The notes under the pieces are model-generated. The model was given only the letters and a program-made list of their open reading frames with translations, made no database searches and had not been told where the DNA came from. From Pseudomonas poae (lineage in GTDB: Bacteria; Pseudomonadota; Gammaproteobacteria; Pseudomonadales; Pseudomonadaceae): DNA of 64,000 nt. Shown piece after piece: positions 27,624 through 37,351 of the stretch; position 1 is the first letter of the stretch, and every line of letters starts with the position of its first letter. Where the stretch lies: positions 2,613,501 through 2,677,500 of the forward strand of contig CP034537.1 in assembly GCA_004000515.1 (NCBI GenBank), written 5' to 3'. The position numbers and the translations under genes were made by a program.

Positions 27624-28360
27624 CTGCGGGGATTTGTGAACGGAGCGTGACGCAGGACAATTTCAGGTGTGCGCAGTGTGCGACATGTTGTCACACGGAG
27701 GTTGCCGCAGGACGTTTCTGACCCGGTAAACCGGCGCTTAAATTTGCATCGCAAGGGTAAATTGTGCTGTCAGTTCGTCGTTTACACGCCGCCACAAGGC
27801 GTGCGCCACGTGAGTCATTCGGTGATGTCCGAATGCCTTGTTTTATGGGGGTTGCAACGGTTTTGCATGCCCTTACAGCGCGTAAGGGATGGGGTGGGTT
27901 GCCCAATAACACGGCAATTTTTGTGGTTTTTGTTGAGAATCGAACGCGATAAGATCGCGAACACTTGCAATAATGGTGAAGGATTATTGCTGTAATCGAT
28001 AAAAATTATTTCTTTATAAGACATGGTTTATACATCGCTAGCTAACTACAATCGCCCGCACTGAATGTCCGGTGCTGTTCAATATTTGAGCACTGGAGCG
28101 GTCGAGGGGCAGATGGATGGCTCTGTGCGACCCCAAGGTTCCGGCAGCCTTTCAACTACCCGCACCAAATGGAATTGGTCTGTAACAAGGCCTTTAACCA
28201 CGAAATCGAATAAGAACTCACCGCAGGTCCGTGAAACGTACAGTTATGGCGTGACGGGCAGGCTCTTATTCAATCGAAGAGAAATGCCAACCCTTGGCAG
28301 GGTGAAGTGTTGGCGATCAAAACCCAACTGCATTGCGCAAGCTGCTTTAGAGGTCGTGAG
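27624..28360. other. Long non-coding region upstream of cyoA
   Basis: About 740 bases with no supportable gene, more AT-rich than the surroundings, especially at 27900-28030. It is likely to hold the cyo promoter and a long leader. I saw no perfect Anr/Fnr box (TTGAT-N4-ATCAA); TTGAGAATCGAA near 27934 is a weak approach. Short open frames here have no recognisable content. Confidence 0.6.
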
Positions 28361-29299
28361 ATGAGTAAAACAGGTACCCCGATTACTAGGCTTTTGCCGC
28401 TGCTTGGCATGATGTTAATGCTGGGAGGCTGCAAGTGGACCTTGATGGACCCGAAAGGACAGATCGGTCTGGATCAACGAAACCTGATCATCACCGCCAC
28501 CCTGCTGATGCTGTTGGTTGTGGTGCCTGTGATCATCATGACCTTCGCCTTCGCCTGGAAATACCGTGCGTCGAACACCAGCGCGACCTACGCGCCGAAG
28601 TGGTCGCACTCCACCAAGATCGAAATCGCGGTGTGGCTGGTCCCGGTTCTCATCATCATCGCCTTGGGTTACATCACCTATAAGTCGACCCACGAGCTGG
28701 ACCCTTACCGTCCGCTGGAATCCGACGTCAAGCCGATCAACATCGAAGTGGTCGCGCTGGACTGGAAGTGGCTGTTCATCTACCCGGACCTGGGTATCGC
28801 CACTGTCAACGAGATCCAGTTCCCGGAGAACACCCCGCTTAACTTCCGGATCACCTCCGACGCCGTGATGAACTCGTTCTTCATCCCTGCTCTGGGCGGC
28901 CAGATCTACGCGATGGCAGGCATGCAGACTCGCCTGCACCTGATCGCCAACGAAAAAGCTGAAATGGAAGGCATCTCCGCTAACTACAGCGGCGCTGGCT
29001 TCACCGGCATGAAATTCAAAGCGATCTCGACGAGCCAGGAAGATTTCAACGCCTGGGTAGCCGAAGTCAAGGCCGCACCTAAACAGCTTGATCAAGCTGA
29101 ATACGACGCCCTGACCAAACCAAGCCAGAACAACCCAGTCGCCCTGTACTCCACGTACGAGCCGGACCTGTTTCAGAAAATCGTCGACAAGTACGAAGGT
29201 ATGAAGCCAGGCAAGCCGGTCAAGCACGAGAAGAAAGAAGTGGCCGCGGTTGAAGGTTCTGACACGGGCTCGCATTCAACTGCTGGGGCAGAGGAGTAA
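28361..29299 (+). CDS. cyoA: Cytochrome o ubiquinol oxidase subunit II
   Basis: A 312-residue lipoprotein subunit of the bo3 quinol oxidase. The signal peptide ends with the lipobox LGGC (Cys25 or so), followed by two membrane helices (LLMLLVVVPVIIMTFAFAW and IAVWLVPVLIIIALGYI) and a periplasmic cupredoxin domain (LDWKWLFIYPDLGIATVNEI). As in other quinol oxidases it lacks CuA ligands. The start MSKTGTP is preceded by GAGGTCGTGAG. First gene of cyoABCDE. Confidence 0.95.
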   Translation: MSKTGTPITRLLPLLGMMLMLGGCKWTLMDPKGQIGLDQRNLIITATLLMLLVVVPVIIMTFAFAWKYRASNTSATYAPKWSHSTKIEIAVWLVPVLIIIALGYITYKSTHELDPYRPLESDVKPINIEVVALDWKWLFIYPDLGIATVNEIQFPENTPLNFRITSDAVMNSFFIPALGGQIYAMAGMQTRLHLIANEKAEMEGISANYSGAGFTGMKFKAISTSQEDFNAWVAEVKAAPKQLDQAEYDALTKPSQNNPVALYSTYEPDLFQKIVDKYEGMKPGKPVKHEKKEVAAVEGSDTGSHSTAGAEE

Positions 29300-29302
29300 A
29301 CG

Positions 29303-31320
29303 ATGTTTGGTAAATTAAGTTGGGATGCGGTCCCGTTCCACGAGCCGATCGTAATGGTGACCATCGCCATGATCGCGCTGGTGGTCTGGCACTGTTTGCA
29401 GCAATCACGTACTACAAAAAGTGGACCTACCTGTGGACCGAGTGGTTGACGTCTGTCGACCACAAGAAAATCGGTGTCATGTACGTCATCGTTGCCATGG
29501 TCATGCTGCTGCGTGGTTTTGCCGACGCCATCATGATGCGTACCCAGTTGGCCATGGCCACCGAGGGTTCGCCTGGCTACCTGCCGCCTGAACACTATGA
29601 CCAGATCTTCACCGCTCACGGTGTGATCATGATCATCTTCATGGCGATGCCTTTCTTCACCGGCCTGATGAACCTTGCCTTGCCGCTGCAGATCGGTGCC
29701 CGTGACGTTGCCTACCCGTTCCTGAACTCCCTGAGCTTCTGGCTGCTGGTCTCCGGCGTTGTACTGATCAACCTGTCCCTGGGCGTCGGCGAATTCGCCA
29801 AGACCGGTTGGGTTGCGTATCCGCCGTTGTCGGGTATTCAGTACAGCCCTGGCGTGGGTGTGGACTACTATATCTGGGCGCTACAGTTATCAGGACTAGG
29901 GACGACACTGACGGGGGTCAACTTCCTGGCCACCGTCCTGAAAATGCGCGCCCCTGGCATGAAACTGATGGACATGCCGATCTTCACCTGGACCTGCACC
30001 TGGGCAAACGTCCTGATCGTGGCTTCGTTCCCGATCCTGGCCGCTACCATGGCGCTGCTGTCGCTTGACCGTTACCTGGATTTCCACATTTTCACCAACG
30101 AACTTGGTGGCAATCCAATGATGTACGTGAACCTGTTCTGGGCATGGGGTCACCCTGAGGTGTACATCCTGATCCTGCCAGCGTTCGGTATCTTCTCCGA
30201 AGTGATCTCGACCTTTACCGGCAAGCGCCTGTTCGGTCACCACTCGATGGTCTACGCATCGGGCGCGATCTCTGTACTGGGCTTCATGGTTTGGCTGCAC
30301 CACTTCTTCACCATGGGCTCGGGGGCCAGCGTCAACGCCTTCTTCGGCCTGGCGACGATGCTGATTTCCATCCCGACGGGGGTGAAGCTATTCAACTGGC
30401 TATTCACCATCTACCACGGCCGTCTGCGTATCACCAGCCAGGTTCTGTGGACCCTGGGCTTCATGGTGACCTTCGCCATCGGCGGTATGACCGGCGTACT
30501 GCTGGCCATTCCGGGTGCTGACTTCGTGCTGCACAACAGCCTGTTCGTGATCGCTCACTTCCACAACGTGATCATCGGTGGTGCTGTATTCGGTTACATC
30601 GCTGGTTTCAGCTTCTACTTCCCTAAAGCGTTCGGCTTCAAGCTGCACGAAGGTTGGGGCAAGGCTGCATTCTGGTTCTGGATCTCTGGCTTCTTCGTCG
30701 CGTTCATGCCGCTCTATGCACTGGGCTTCATGGGCATGACTCGTCGTCTGAACGCCACTACCAACCCTGAGTGGGTGCCGTACCTGTACGTCGCCATGTT
30801 CGGTGCGCTGATGATCGCTGTAGGTATCGCCTGCCAGCTGATCCAGCTGTACGTGAGTATCCGTGACCGTAAGCAGAACGCTTGCGACTCCGGCGACCCA
30901 TGGAATGGCCACACCCTGGAATGGTCGACTTCGTCGCCACCTCCGTTCTACAACTTCGCCGTGATCCCTACTGCGAACACCATTGATGCGTTCACCGAAG
31001 CCAAGGAAGACGGTACTGCGTACCAGAAGCCGGTTAAATATGAACCGATCCACATGCCGAACAACACCGCCACTGGCGTGGTGATGGGCGCGCTGTTGAC
31101 CGTGTTCGGTTTCGCGATGATCTGGCACATCTGGTGGCTGGCAATCGTTGGCCTGGTGGGCACCATCGGCTACTTCATTGTCCACGCAGCACGTGATGAT
31201 CAAGGCTACATGGTCCCGGTCGAAACGATCGAGCGCATCGAAGCCGAGCAGCACGCTCGCCTGGTCGCCGAGAAGAAAATCCCGGCCAACCGTGTAGAAA
31301 CCTCGTTGGAACAGGCTTAA
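29303..31320 (+). CDS. cyoB: Cytochrome o ubiquinol oxidase subunit I (one-base frameshift)
   Basis: The catalytic haem-copper subunit, which pumps protons while reducing O2 at the inner membrane. The protein after repair is 672 residues. Visible features are the low-spin haem region ending [14 protein letters not shown], the active-site [13 protein letters not shown] (His cross-linked to Tyr), the HHFFTMG copper ligands and [13 protein letters not shown]. The start is ATG 29303 ([15 protein letters not shown]), three bases after cyoA. The frame slips at 29380-29381, where CTGGTGGT should be CTGGGTGGT, very near the N-terminus. Because this gene sits inside an otherwise intact operon, the slip is probably not real. 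Confidence 0.95.
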
Positions 31321-31323
31321 ACC

Positions 31324-31950
31324 ATGTCGAACTTAGTGACCAATGCTGGACACGCCCATGTCGATGACCATGGGCACGATGACCATCACCACGACTCGGG
31401 GCCGATGACCGTTTTCGGTTTCTGGCTCTACCTGATGACCGACTGCATCTTGTTTGCGTCGATCTTCGCGGTGTACGCGGTACTGGTAAACAACGTAGCG
31501 GGTGGCCCGTCGGGCCACGACATCTTCGAACTGCCTTACGTGCTCGGCGAAACCGCCTTGCTGTTGTTCAGTTCGATCACCTACGGCTTCGCCATGTTGG
31601 CCTTCTACAAGGGCAACAAGAAAGGCGTACTGAGCTGGTTGGCACTGACCTTCCTGTTCGGCCTGGGCTTCATCGGCATGGAGATCAACGAGTTCCACCT
31701 GCTGATCTCCGAAGGCTACGGCCCGCACCGTTCCGGCTTCCTGTCCGCGTTCTTCACGCTGGTAGGCACCCACGGTCTGCACGTAACTGCCGGCCTGCTG
31801 TGGATGGCGGTGATGATGTATCAGGTCAATAAACACGGCCTGACCAACACCAACAAGACTCGCCTGAGCTGCCTGAGCCTGTTCTGGCACTTCCTGGACG
31901 TGGTCTGGATCTGCGTCTTCACCGTTGTTTACCTGATGGGGACTCTGTAA
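31324..31950 (+). CDS. cyoC: Cytochrome o ubiquinol oxidase subunit III
   Basis: A 208-residue inner-membrane subunit with a His/Asp-rich N-terminus ([17 protein letters not shown]) and five spans. The conserved [29 protein letters not shown] segment near residue 125 is typical of subunit III. It starts three bases after cyoB and its stop overlaps the cyoD start by one base. Confidence 0.94.
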   Translation: MSNLVTNAGHAHVDDHGHDDHHHDSGPMTVFGFWLYLMTDCILFASIFAVYAVLVNNVAGGPSGHDIFELPYVLGETALLLFSSITYGFAMLAFYKGNKKGVLSWLALTFLFGLGFIGMEINEFHLLISEGYGPHRSGFLSAFFTLVGTHGLHVTAGLLWMAVMMYQVNKHGLTNTNKTRLSCLSLFWHFLDVVWICVFTVVYLMGTL

Positions 31951-32291
31951 TGGCTAATGCACACTCCCATGACCATGACAGCCATGATGCGAGCCACGGC
32001 AGCGTTAAGTCGTACGCCATCGGCTTCATCCTGTCGGTAATCCTGACGCTCATCCCGTTTGGTCTGGTGATGTACCCGACCCTGCCAAAGTCGATCACCT
32101 TGATGATCGTGCTGGCATTCGCGGTGATTCAGGTTCTGGTTCACCTGGTGTACTTCCTGCACCTGGATCGCTCGAAAGAGCAGCGCGATAACGTGATTGC
32201 GTTCGTGTTCGCAGGCCTCGTAATCCTGCTGCTGGTTGGCCTGTCGATATGGATCATGTTCAGCATCCATACGTTCATGATGGCGAAGTGA
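31950..32291 (+). CDS. cyoD: Cytochrome o ubiquinol oxidase subunit IV
   Basis: A 113-residue membrane subunit with three spans, a His-rich start (NAHSHDHDSHDASHG) and the family segments IGFILSVILTLIPFGLVMYP and VHLVYFLHLDRSKEQRDN. It stabilises the oxidase complex. Translationally coupled to cyoC (TAATG). Confidence 0.94.
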   Translation: MANAHSHDHDSHDASHGSVKSYAIGFILSVILTLIPFGLVMYPTLPKSITLMIVLAFAVIQVLVHLVYFLHLDRSKEQRDNVIAFVFAGLVILLLVGLSIWIMFSIHTFMMAK

Positions 32292-32302
32292 GGTAAGACC
32301 CG

Positions 32303-33190
32303 ATGTCGCTTAAGCACTTTATCCAAATCACCAAACCGGGGATCATTTTCGGTAACGTGCTTTCTGTGGCAGGCGGCTTCTTCCTGGCCTCCAAGGGGCA
32401 TGTCGATCTGGCCATCTTCCTGGCTGCGATGATCGGCACGTCCCTGGTGGTAGCTTCCGGATGTGTGTTCAACAACTGCATCGACCGTGACATCGATATC
32501 AAGATGGAGCGCACCAAGAACCGCGTGCTGGTCCAGGGCCTTATCTCCCTGAAACTGGCACTGGTCTACGCGACCGTCCTCGGTGTTGCCGGTGTGGCGT
32601 TGTTGTACAAAGTGGCCAACCCGCTGGCGGCGCTGTTTGCCGTGATCGGGTTTGTCATCTACGTCGGTCTCTACAGCCTGTACCTCAAGCGCAAGTCGGT
32701 TCACGGCACGCTGGTGGGCAGTCTGTCGGGGGCGATGCCGCCGGTGATTGGTTATGTGGCTGTAACCAATAGCTTCGACATGGCCGCGCTGACGCTACTG
32801 GTGATGTTCAGCCTGTGGCAGATGCCGCATTCCTACGCCATTGCGATCTTTCGCTTCAATGACTACCTGGCTGCTTCGATTCCGGTTCTGCCGGTCAAGC
32901 GTGGCATCCAGGTGGCCAAGAAACACATCCTGCTGTACATCCTGGCCTTCCTCGTGGCGACCTTGATGTTGACCTTCAGTGGCTACGCCGGCATGAGCTA
33001 CCTCGCCGTCGCTGCCGCCATGGGCATGTACTGGTTGTACATGGCCTGGACCGGCTACAAGGCGGTGGATGACACCGTCTGGGCGCGCAAGCTGTTCGTG
33101 TTCTCGATCTTCACCATCACCGCGCTCAGCGTGATGATGTCCCTGGATTTCCAAGTGCCGAAAGAGCTGTTGCTGACCTACGCTCACTGA
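32303..33190 (+). CDS. cyoE: Protohaem IX farnesyltransferase (haem O synthase)
   Basis: A 295-residue UbiA-type prenyltransferase that makes haem O for CyoB. The N-terminal start is [18 protein letters not shown]. The first Asp-rich motif is [18 protein letters not shown] and the second lies in the region [18 protein letters not shown]. Nine hydrophobic spans are visible. Last gene of the operon; a strong terminator follows. Confidence 0.95.
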   Translation: MSLKHFIQITKPGIIFGNVLSVAGGFFLASKGHVDLAIFLAAMIGTSLVVASGCVFNNCIDRDIDIKMERTKNRVLVQGLISLKLALVYATVLGVAGVALLYKVANPLAALFAVIGFVIYVGLYSLYLKRKSVHGTLVGSLSGAMPPVIGYVAVTNSFDMAALTLLVMFSLWQMPHSYAIAIFRFNDYLAASIPVLPVKRGIQVAKKHILLYILAFLVATLMLTFSGYAGMSYLAVAAAMGMYWLYMAWTGYKAVDDTVWARKLFVFSIFTITALSVMMSLDFQVPKELLLTYAH

Positions 33191-33205
33191 GTGTCGCAGC
33201 TGTTG

Positions 33206-33244
33206 AAAAAGCCCCGCCTTCGAGAGAAGAGCGGGGCTTTTTTG
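33206..33244 (+). terminator. Rho-independent terminator of cyoABCDE
   Basis: aaaaagccccgc and gcggggctttttt form the stem around a loop of about 14 bases, 16 bases past the cyoE stop. The A tract makes it usable in both directions, so it may also end the opposing gene. Confidence 0.92.
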
Positions 33245-33258
33245 GGGCGGGATCCAGG

Positions 33259-33963
33259 TTACTGCTGAACGATGCTGTACCCCTCGAACGCGCTCTGCTG
33301 CTGCAGTGCAGTGATCACACTCTTGCGGCTCAACGGCTGTTCGGTGCCCGAGTTATCCACAAAGCTTTCCACTTCCAGCTCGGCCTCATCGCCTTCACCC
33401 ACAAAGGCGAAACCGAGGAACTCAAATGCCTCGCGGTCAACGTTCAGCTTGGAACGCGGCGTGCGCAGCGGCAGGGTGACACTGATGCCGTCCTTGCTGA
33501 TCACAAACACTTCGGCTTCTTTCTTGGGGCGTGCGGCCTTGCTCTTGCCCGAGCTTGGGTTGCTGATGGCCTGGTGGCTTTGGTTCAGCACCTTCAGGGC
33601 CAGGCCGTAGACCAGTTCCTGGAACTCAGGGTCGTCCTTGAAGCTGGACAGGATACGGCTGATAGAGAATTTGCTGCTCAGGTCTTCCAGTGCGGCGCTG
33701 TCAGCGGCCTCGGCGTCCTTTAGCTGCTTGAGCTGGCCCATCAGGTCGTAGGCTTTGTCGTCGTCAAAGGCGTCGTGGGCCTGGCGAATGGCGACGCGCA
33801 GTTCGCGGATCTGGTCGCTTTCCTTGGAGGTGTGGAAGGCGTCCAGCACCATCTCGCTGATGATCTTGGCCGCTGGCAGATGCTGTGAAAGATTGATGGC
33901 GTTTTCGTATTCAGCTTTGGAGTGCAAGGCGACTACGGATTCTTCGTGGTGGGAATCGGACAT
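33259..33963 (-). CDS. Conserved hypothetical protein, two-domain, acidic
   Basis: 234 residues, not recognised. The first ~125 residues are helical and acidic (SKAEYENAINLSQHLPAAKIISEMV; AIRQAHDAFDDDKAYDLMGQLKQLKD). A basic linker, SSGKSKAARPKKEAE, joins a C-terminal beta-rich domain with VFVISKDGISVTLPLRTP and FLGFAFVGEGDEAELEVESF. No signal peptide or membrane span. It ends head-on with the cyo operon. Coding character is good and the ATG is clear, but no function can be assigned. Confidence 0.7.
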   Translation of the reverse strand: MSDSHHEESVVALHSKAEYENAINLSQHLPAAKIISEMVLDAFHTSKESDQIRELRVAIRQAHDAFDDDKAYDLMGQLKQLKDAEAADSAALEDLSSKFSISRILSSFKDDPEFQELVYGLALKVLNQSHQAISNPSSGKSKAARPKKEAEVFVISKDGISVTLPLRTPRSKLNVDREAFEFLGFAFVGEGDEAELEVESFVDNSGTEQPLSRKSVITALQQQSAFEGYSIVQQ

Positions 33964-34030
33964 TGAAATTTCACTTCAGTAAACGGGGACAAAAAAGCGT
34001 CGGGCATTTTCAGGGGGGAGGGGGATCAGG

Positions 34031-34533
34031 TCAAGGCAGCACAATGCCCTTATCGCGACGCAAGGCATTCAGCGCGCGCTGCAGTCGGACTGCGCGACCG
34101 CAAAACAGACCTACGGTAAACCCCGAGACCGCGCCGATGGCCATCAACATCGATGGCGTGCTTAACAGCAAAGGATGCACGGCTTGCTGAAAGCCGAAGT
34201 AATACTTCACCGCGAAGAACAGCTGTGAGATCAGCAGGGTCTTCCAAGTGCCCGGCAGCACCAGGGTTTCGCCATTGGCGTCGAGCTGGGCTCCCTTGGC
34301 GTTGAACAGCAAGATCCCCACCACGCTGCCGGCCAGTGCGCCGCCGACCCAGGCGCTGCTCGACAGCAGGGAAGGCACCAGCGACATCAGTGACCACACC
34401 ATCAGCACCACCGGCAGGATCATCAACGAGCGGCGGTTCTCGCGCCCCCCAGGCAGGCCTTGATACCGTAGTAGCAAATCCACAGATAGACGGCGTAGAC
34501 CCACAGGGGCGTGCCTTGGAGGATGTCGAGCAT
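34031..34533 (-). CDS. Small membrane protein, DUF6622-like (one-base frameshift)
   Basis: 167 residues after repair, with four to five hydrophobic spans (WVYAVYLWICYYGIKAC; LPVVLMVWSLMSLVPSLL; AWVGGALAGSVVGILLF; MLMAIGAVSGFTVGLF). The true N-terminus MLDILQGTPLWVYAVYLW lies in another frame. The C run at 34445-34450 must be one longer to join it to GGRENRRSLMIL. The start at 34533 makes a protein of the DUF6622 type, uncharacterised; family name from memory. Confidence 0.65.
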
Positions 34534-34588
34534 TGAACGCTTCCTTGCAGAAATACAGGGCTATTTTCAGGTAAGGCGCATTAGGTGG

Positions 34589-34843
34589 TCAGTAGTGATA
34601 GCGGCACATAAGTATCTGAACCTCATCGTCTTCTATTCCATAGACCAAACGATGCTCTGAAGTGATCCTCCGGGACCAAAAACCACTGAGGTTGTGTTTG
34701 AGGGGCTCGGGTTTTCCAACACCGTCGAACGGGTCTCGTTGGATTGCCTTGATCAGGAGGTTGATGCGTTTGAGCCCTGCCTTATCGTTCTGTTGAAACC
34801 AGAGATAGTCGTCCCAGCCTTCAGGGGTAAAGAGTATTTTCAT
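34589..34843 (-). CDS. yoeB: YoeB-type toxin (mRNA interferase)
   Basis: 84 residues of the RelE/YoeB fold; cuts mRNA at the ribosome. The catalytic residues of E. coli YoeB fall at identical positions: Glu46 (KPEPLKH), Arg65 (SEHRLVYG) and His83-Tyr84 at the C-terminus (MCRYHY). The start overlaps the antitoxin stop by four bases. Confidence 0.93.
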   Translation of the reverse strand: MKILFTPEGWDDYLWFQQNDKAGLKRINLLIKAIQRDPFDGVGKPEPLKHNLSGFWSRRITSEHRLVYGIEDDEVQILMCRYHY

Positions 34844-35094
34844 TCTTCAATCAACCGCCTTGGTTTGGCTCTACCGCCTCGCAGGCTGTTGATTGAGTTG
34901 ATCAGGCGCTCTGCGTTTTTAGGCGAGCGCAGCAAATAGGCCGTCTCTTCCAGCGCATTGAACTCGGATAACGAGATCATAACCACCGGCTCACCTTTCT
35001 GTCGGGTCAGCAGGAGAGGGATGTGGTCTTCGTTAACTCGGTCCATCGTTTCGGACAGATGAGCACGAGCATTTGTGTAGTTGATGGTTTCCAT
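34840..35094 (-). CDS. yefM: YefM/Phd-type antitoxin
   Basis: 84 residues. The N-terminal Phd/YefM DNA-binding part, METINYTNARAHLSETMDRVNEDH, is followed by PVVMISLSEFNALEETAYLLRSP and a basic C-terminal tail that binds the toxin. It precedes yoeB with an ATGA overlap. Autoregulation is expected through the GTAC repeats upstream. Confidence 0.93.
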   Translation of the reverse strand: METINYTNARAHLSETMDRVNEDHIPLLLTRQKGEPVVMISLSEFNALEETAYLLRSPKNAERLINSINSLRGGRAKPRRLIEE

Positions 35095-35120
35095 GGTGGG
35101 GCTCCTGATTCGATGGAGAG

Positions 35121-35143
35121 AACGTACAGAAATACGTACATAT
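35121..35143. promoter_or_regulatory. YefM-type operator (paired GTAC repeats)
   Basis: CGTACA occurs at 35123-35128 and again at 35135-35140. The GTAC cores are 12 bases centre to centre, the spacing reported for the TGTACA repeats bound by YefM-YoeB in E. coli. They lie about 30-45 bases upstream of the antitoxin start. Confidence 0.6.
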
Positions 35144-35326
35144 CTTCAACAAGCATCTTATCAACGGTTGTGGTTACGACGCTGGACTTCGATTTGGCGC
35201 TGACCCATATCAACACCTCCCTTCGACAAATCCGTTACAACACCCAGGCCTGATGAACCCATAAAAACAACCACTGACCTGCGCCGAGGGGACCACCCCA
35301 CGCCAGGTGATTAAAGGATTAATGCG

Positions 35327-37351
35327 ATGGCGCTTTCTCTTGCACGCCTGGCCTTGCTGGGGGCGACGCTGTGTCTGGCGCTACCCCTGCACGCCAACTT
35401 CCCCGACACCTCACTGATTGAACACGGCAAGTACGTCGCGCAGTTGGGCGACTGCATCGCCTGTCACACCGCCAAGCAAGGAGAGGTGATGGCCGGCGGG
35501 CTGGAGCTGAGCACGCCGATGGGCACGATCTTTTCGAGCAACATTACACCGGACCGTGGCACCGGCATTGGCAACTACAGCTTTGAACAATTCGACCGGG
35601 TCATGCGCGAAGGGGTGACGCCCAGCGGTATGAACCTGTACCCGGCGATGCCGTATCCGTCCTACGCCAAGATGAGCGAAGCGGATATGCGCGCGTTGTA
35701 TGCCTACCTGATGCAAGGCGTAGAGCCGGTGCAAAGGCTAACCTCGACGCCGACATGGGCTTCCCCTTCAACCAGCGTTGGGGCCTGGCGTTTTGGAACT
35801 TGATGTTCCTCGACAAACAGCCCTTCACACCTGCCCCTGCGCGGGATGAGCTGCTCAATCGTGGCGCCTACCTGGTCCAGGGCCTCGGCCATTGCGGTTC
35901 CTGCCATACCCCGCGTGGCCTCGCCTTCCAGGAAAAAAGCCATGAGTGATGAAGGCCGCAGTGGCCAGCATTACCTGGCCGGGGAAACTGTTGAGCACTG
36001 GCGTGCCCTGAGCCTGCGCAACCTGTGGACGGTGGAAGACACTGTGCAACTGCTCAAGACCGGGCAAAACCGCTTTGCCACGGTGGCCGGCAACATGGCC
36101 GATGTGATTCACCACAGCACCCAGCATTTCAGTGACTACGACCTCACGGCCATCGCCAGTTACCTCAAGTCCCTGCCGCCGGGTAAAGACGATTTGCCGA
36201 TGCCCTCCGTGGCCCATGCACCCGCCGCGTCGCCTGCCGATTTGTTCACCAGCCGTGGCGGCCTGGGTTACATGCAGTTTTGCAGCGACTGTCACCGCAG
36301 TGACGGCGCTGGCGTAAAGGGTCTGTTTCCGCCGCTGGCCGGAAACCCGGGCATTGTTTCCAGCAACCCGACGTCGCTGCTGCACATCACCCTTACCGGC
36401 TGGGAAACTGCACAAACGGCCGCTCACCCACGGGTCTACACCATGCCCGGTTTCGCCCGGCTGCAAGATCAGGAAATCGCTGAAATCCTCAGCTTCGTGC
36501 GCACACGCTGGGGCAATGAAGGCACGCTCATCAGCGCAGCCCAGGTAAAAAAGCTGCGCGACCAGCTCAACCCGTCCACCACCGATTCATCAGCCTTTGA
36601 AACCCCACGTCTGGCCGATCTGCTCGCCGCACCCAACGCCGATCAAGTGGTTCGCGGTATGCGTCTGCACCTGCAGACCAAGGCACTGCTACCCAACAAT
36701 GTCGGCAACGCGCTTAACTGCACCAGTTGCCATCTCAATGCCGGCACCGTGGCGGATGGCTCGCCGTTTGTGGGTGTCTCGGCGTTCTTCCCCAGCTATG
36801 CGCCGCGTGCGGGCAAGGTGGTGACCCTGGAAGAACGCATCAACGGCTGCTTCCGTCGCTCGATGAATGGAACGCCGCTGCCACCGCAATCAGCGGACAT
36901 GCAGGCGATGGTCGCGTACTTCGACTGGATGAAAAACAACACCCGCCCCGAAGACAAGGTCGCCGGACGTGGCGTGGGCAAGGTCGACCCGGCGATCAAG
37001 CCGGACCTGGCCAATGGCAAGCAGGTCTACGCCAAACAATGCGCGGTGTGCCATGGCGACAATGGCCAGGGCCTTGTGCGGGCAGACGGCGAGCAGATCT
37101 ACCCGCCGCTGTGGGGCGAGCAGTCGTTCAATATCGGTGCCGGCATGGCCCGCACGTATACGGCGGCGGCGTTCGTCAAACGCAACATGCCGATTGGCTT
37201 TCACGAGAAATTCCCGTTGGGCCAGGGCGGTTTGTCCGACCAGGAAGCGGTGGACGTGGCGGCGTATTTCTCGGGCCAACCGCGCCCGGACTTCCACGAC
37301 AAGGTCAAGGATTGGCCGAACGGCGGTAAACCCGTGGATGCGCGTTACTAG
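35327..37351 (+). CDS. Pentahaem c-type cytochrome: dehydrogenase-type triheme subunit fused to a TsdA-like domain (two one-base shifts)
   Basis: A 674-residue secreted cytochrome after repair. A signal peptide ends near LPLHA. The first ~410 residues match the three-haem cytochrome subunit of alcohol/gluconate dehydrogenases, with CIACH (43-47), CGSCH (190-194) and CSDCH (319-323). The remaining part resembles the thiosulfate dehydrogenase TsdA, with CTSCH (465-469), CAVCH (572-576) and Cys508 in INGCFRRSMNG, the place of the haem-ligating Cys of TsdA. One A is missing at 35733-35735 and one extra A is present at 35933-35938; the two cancel. No dehydrogenase partner lies nearby. Confidence 0.82.

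Noticed and set aside
27624..28360. A short protein gene upstream of cyoA
   Set aside because: Open frames here are short, have no family resemblance and lie in AT-rich sequence more like a leader region.
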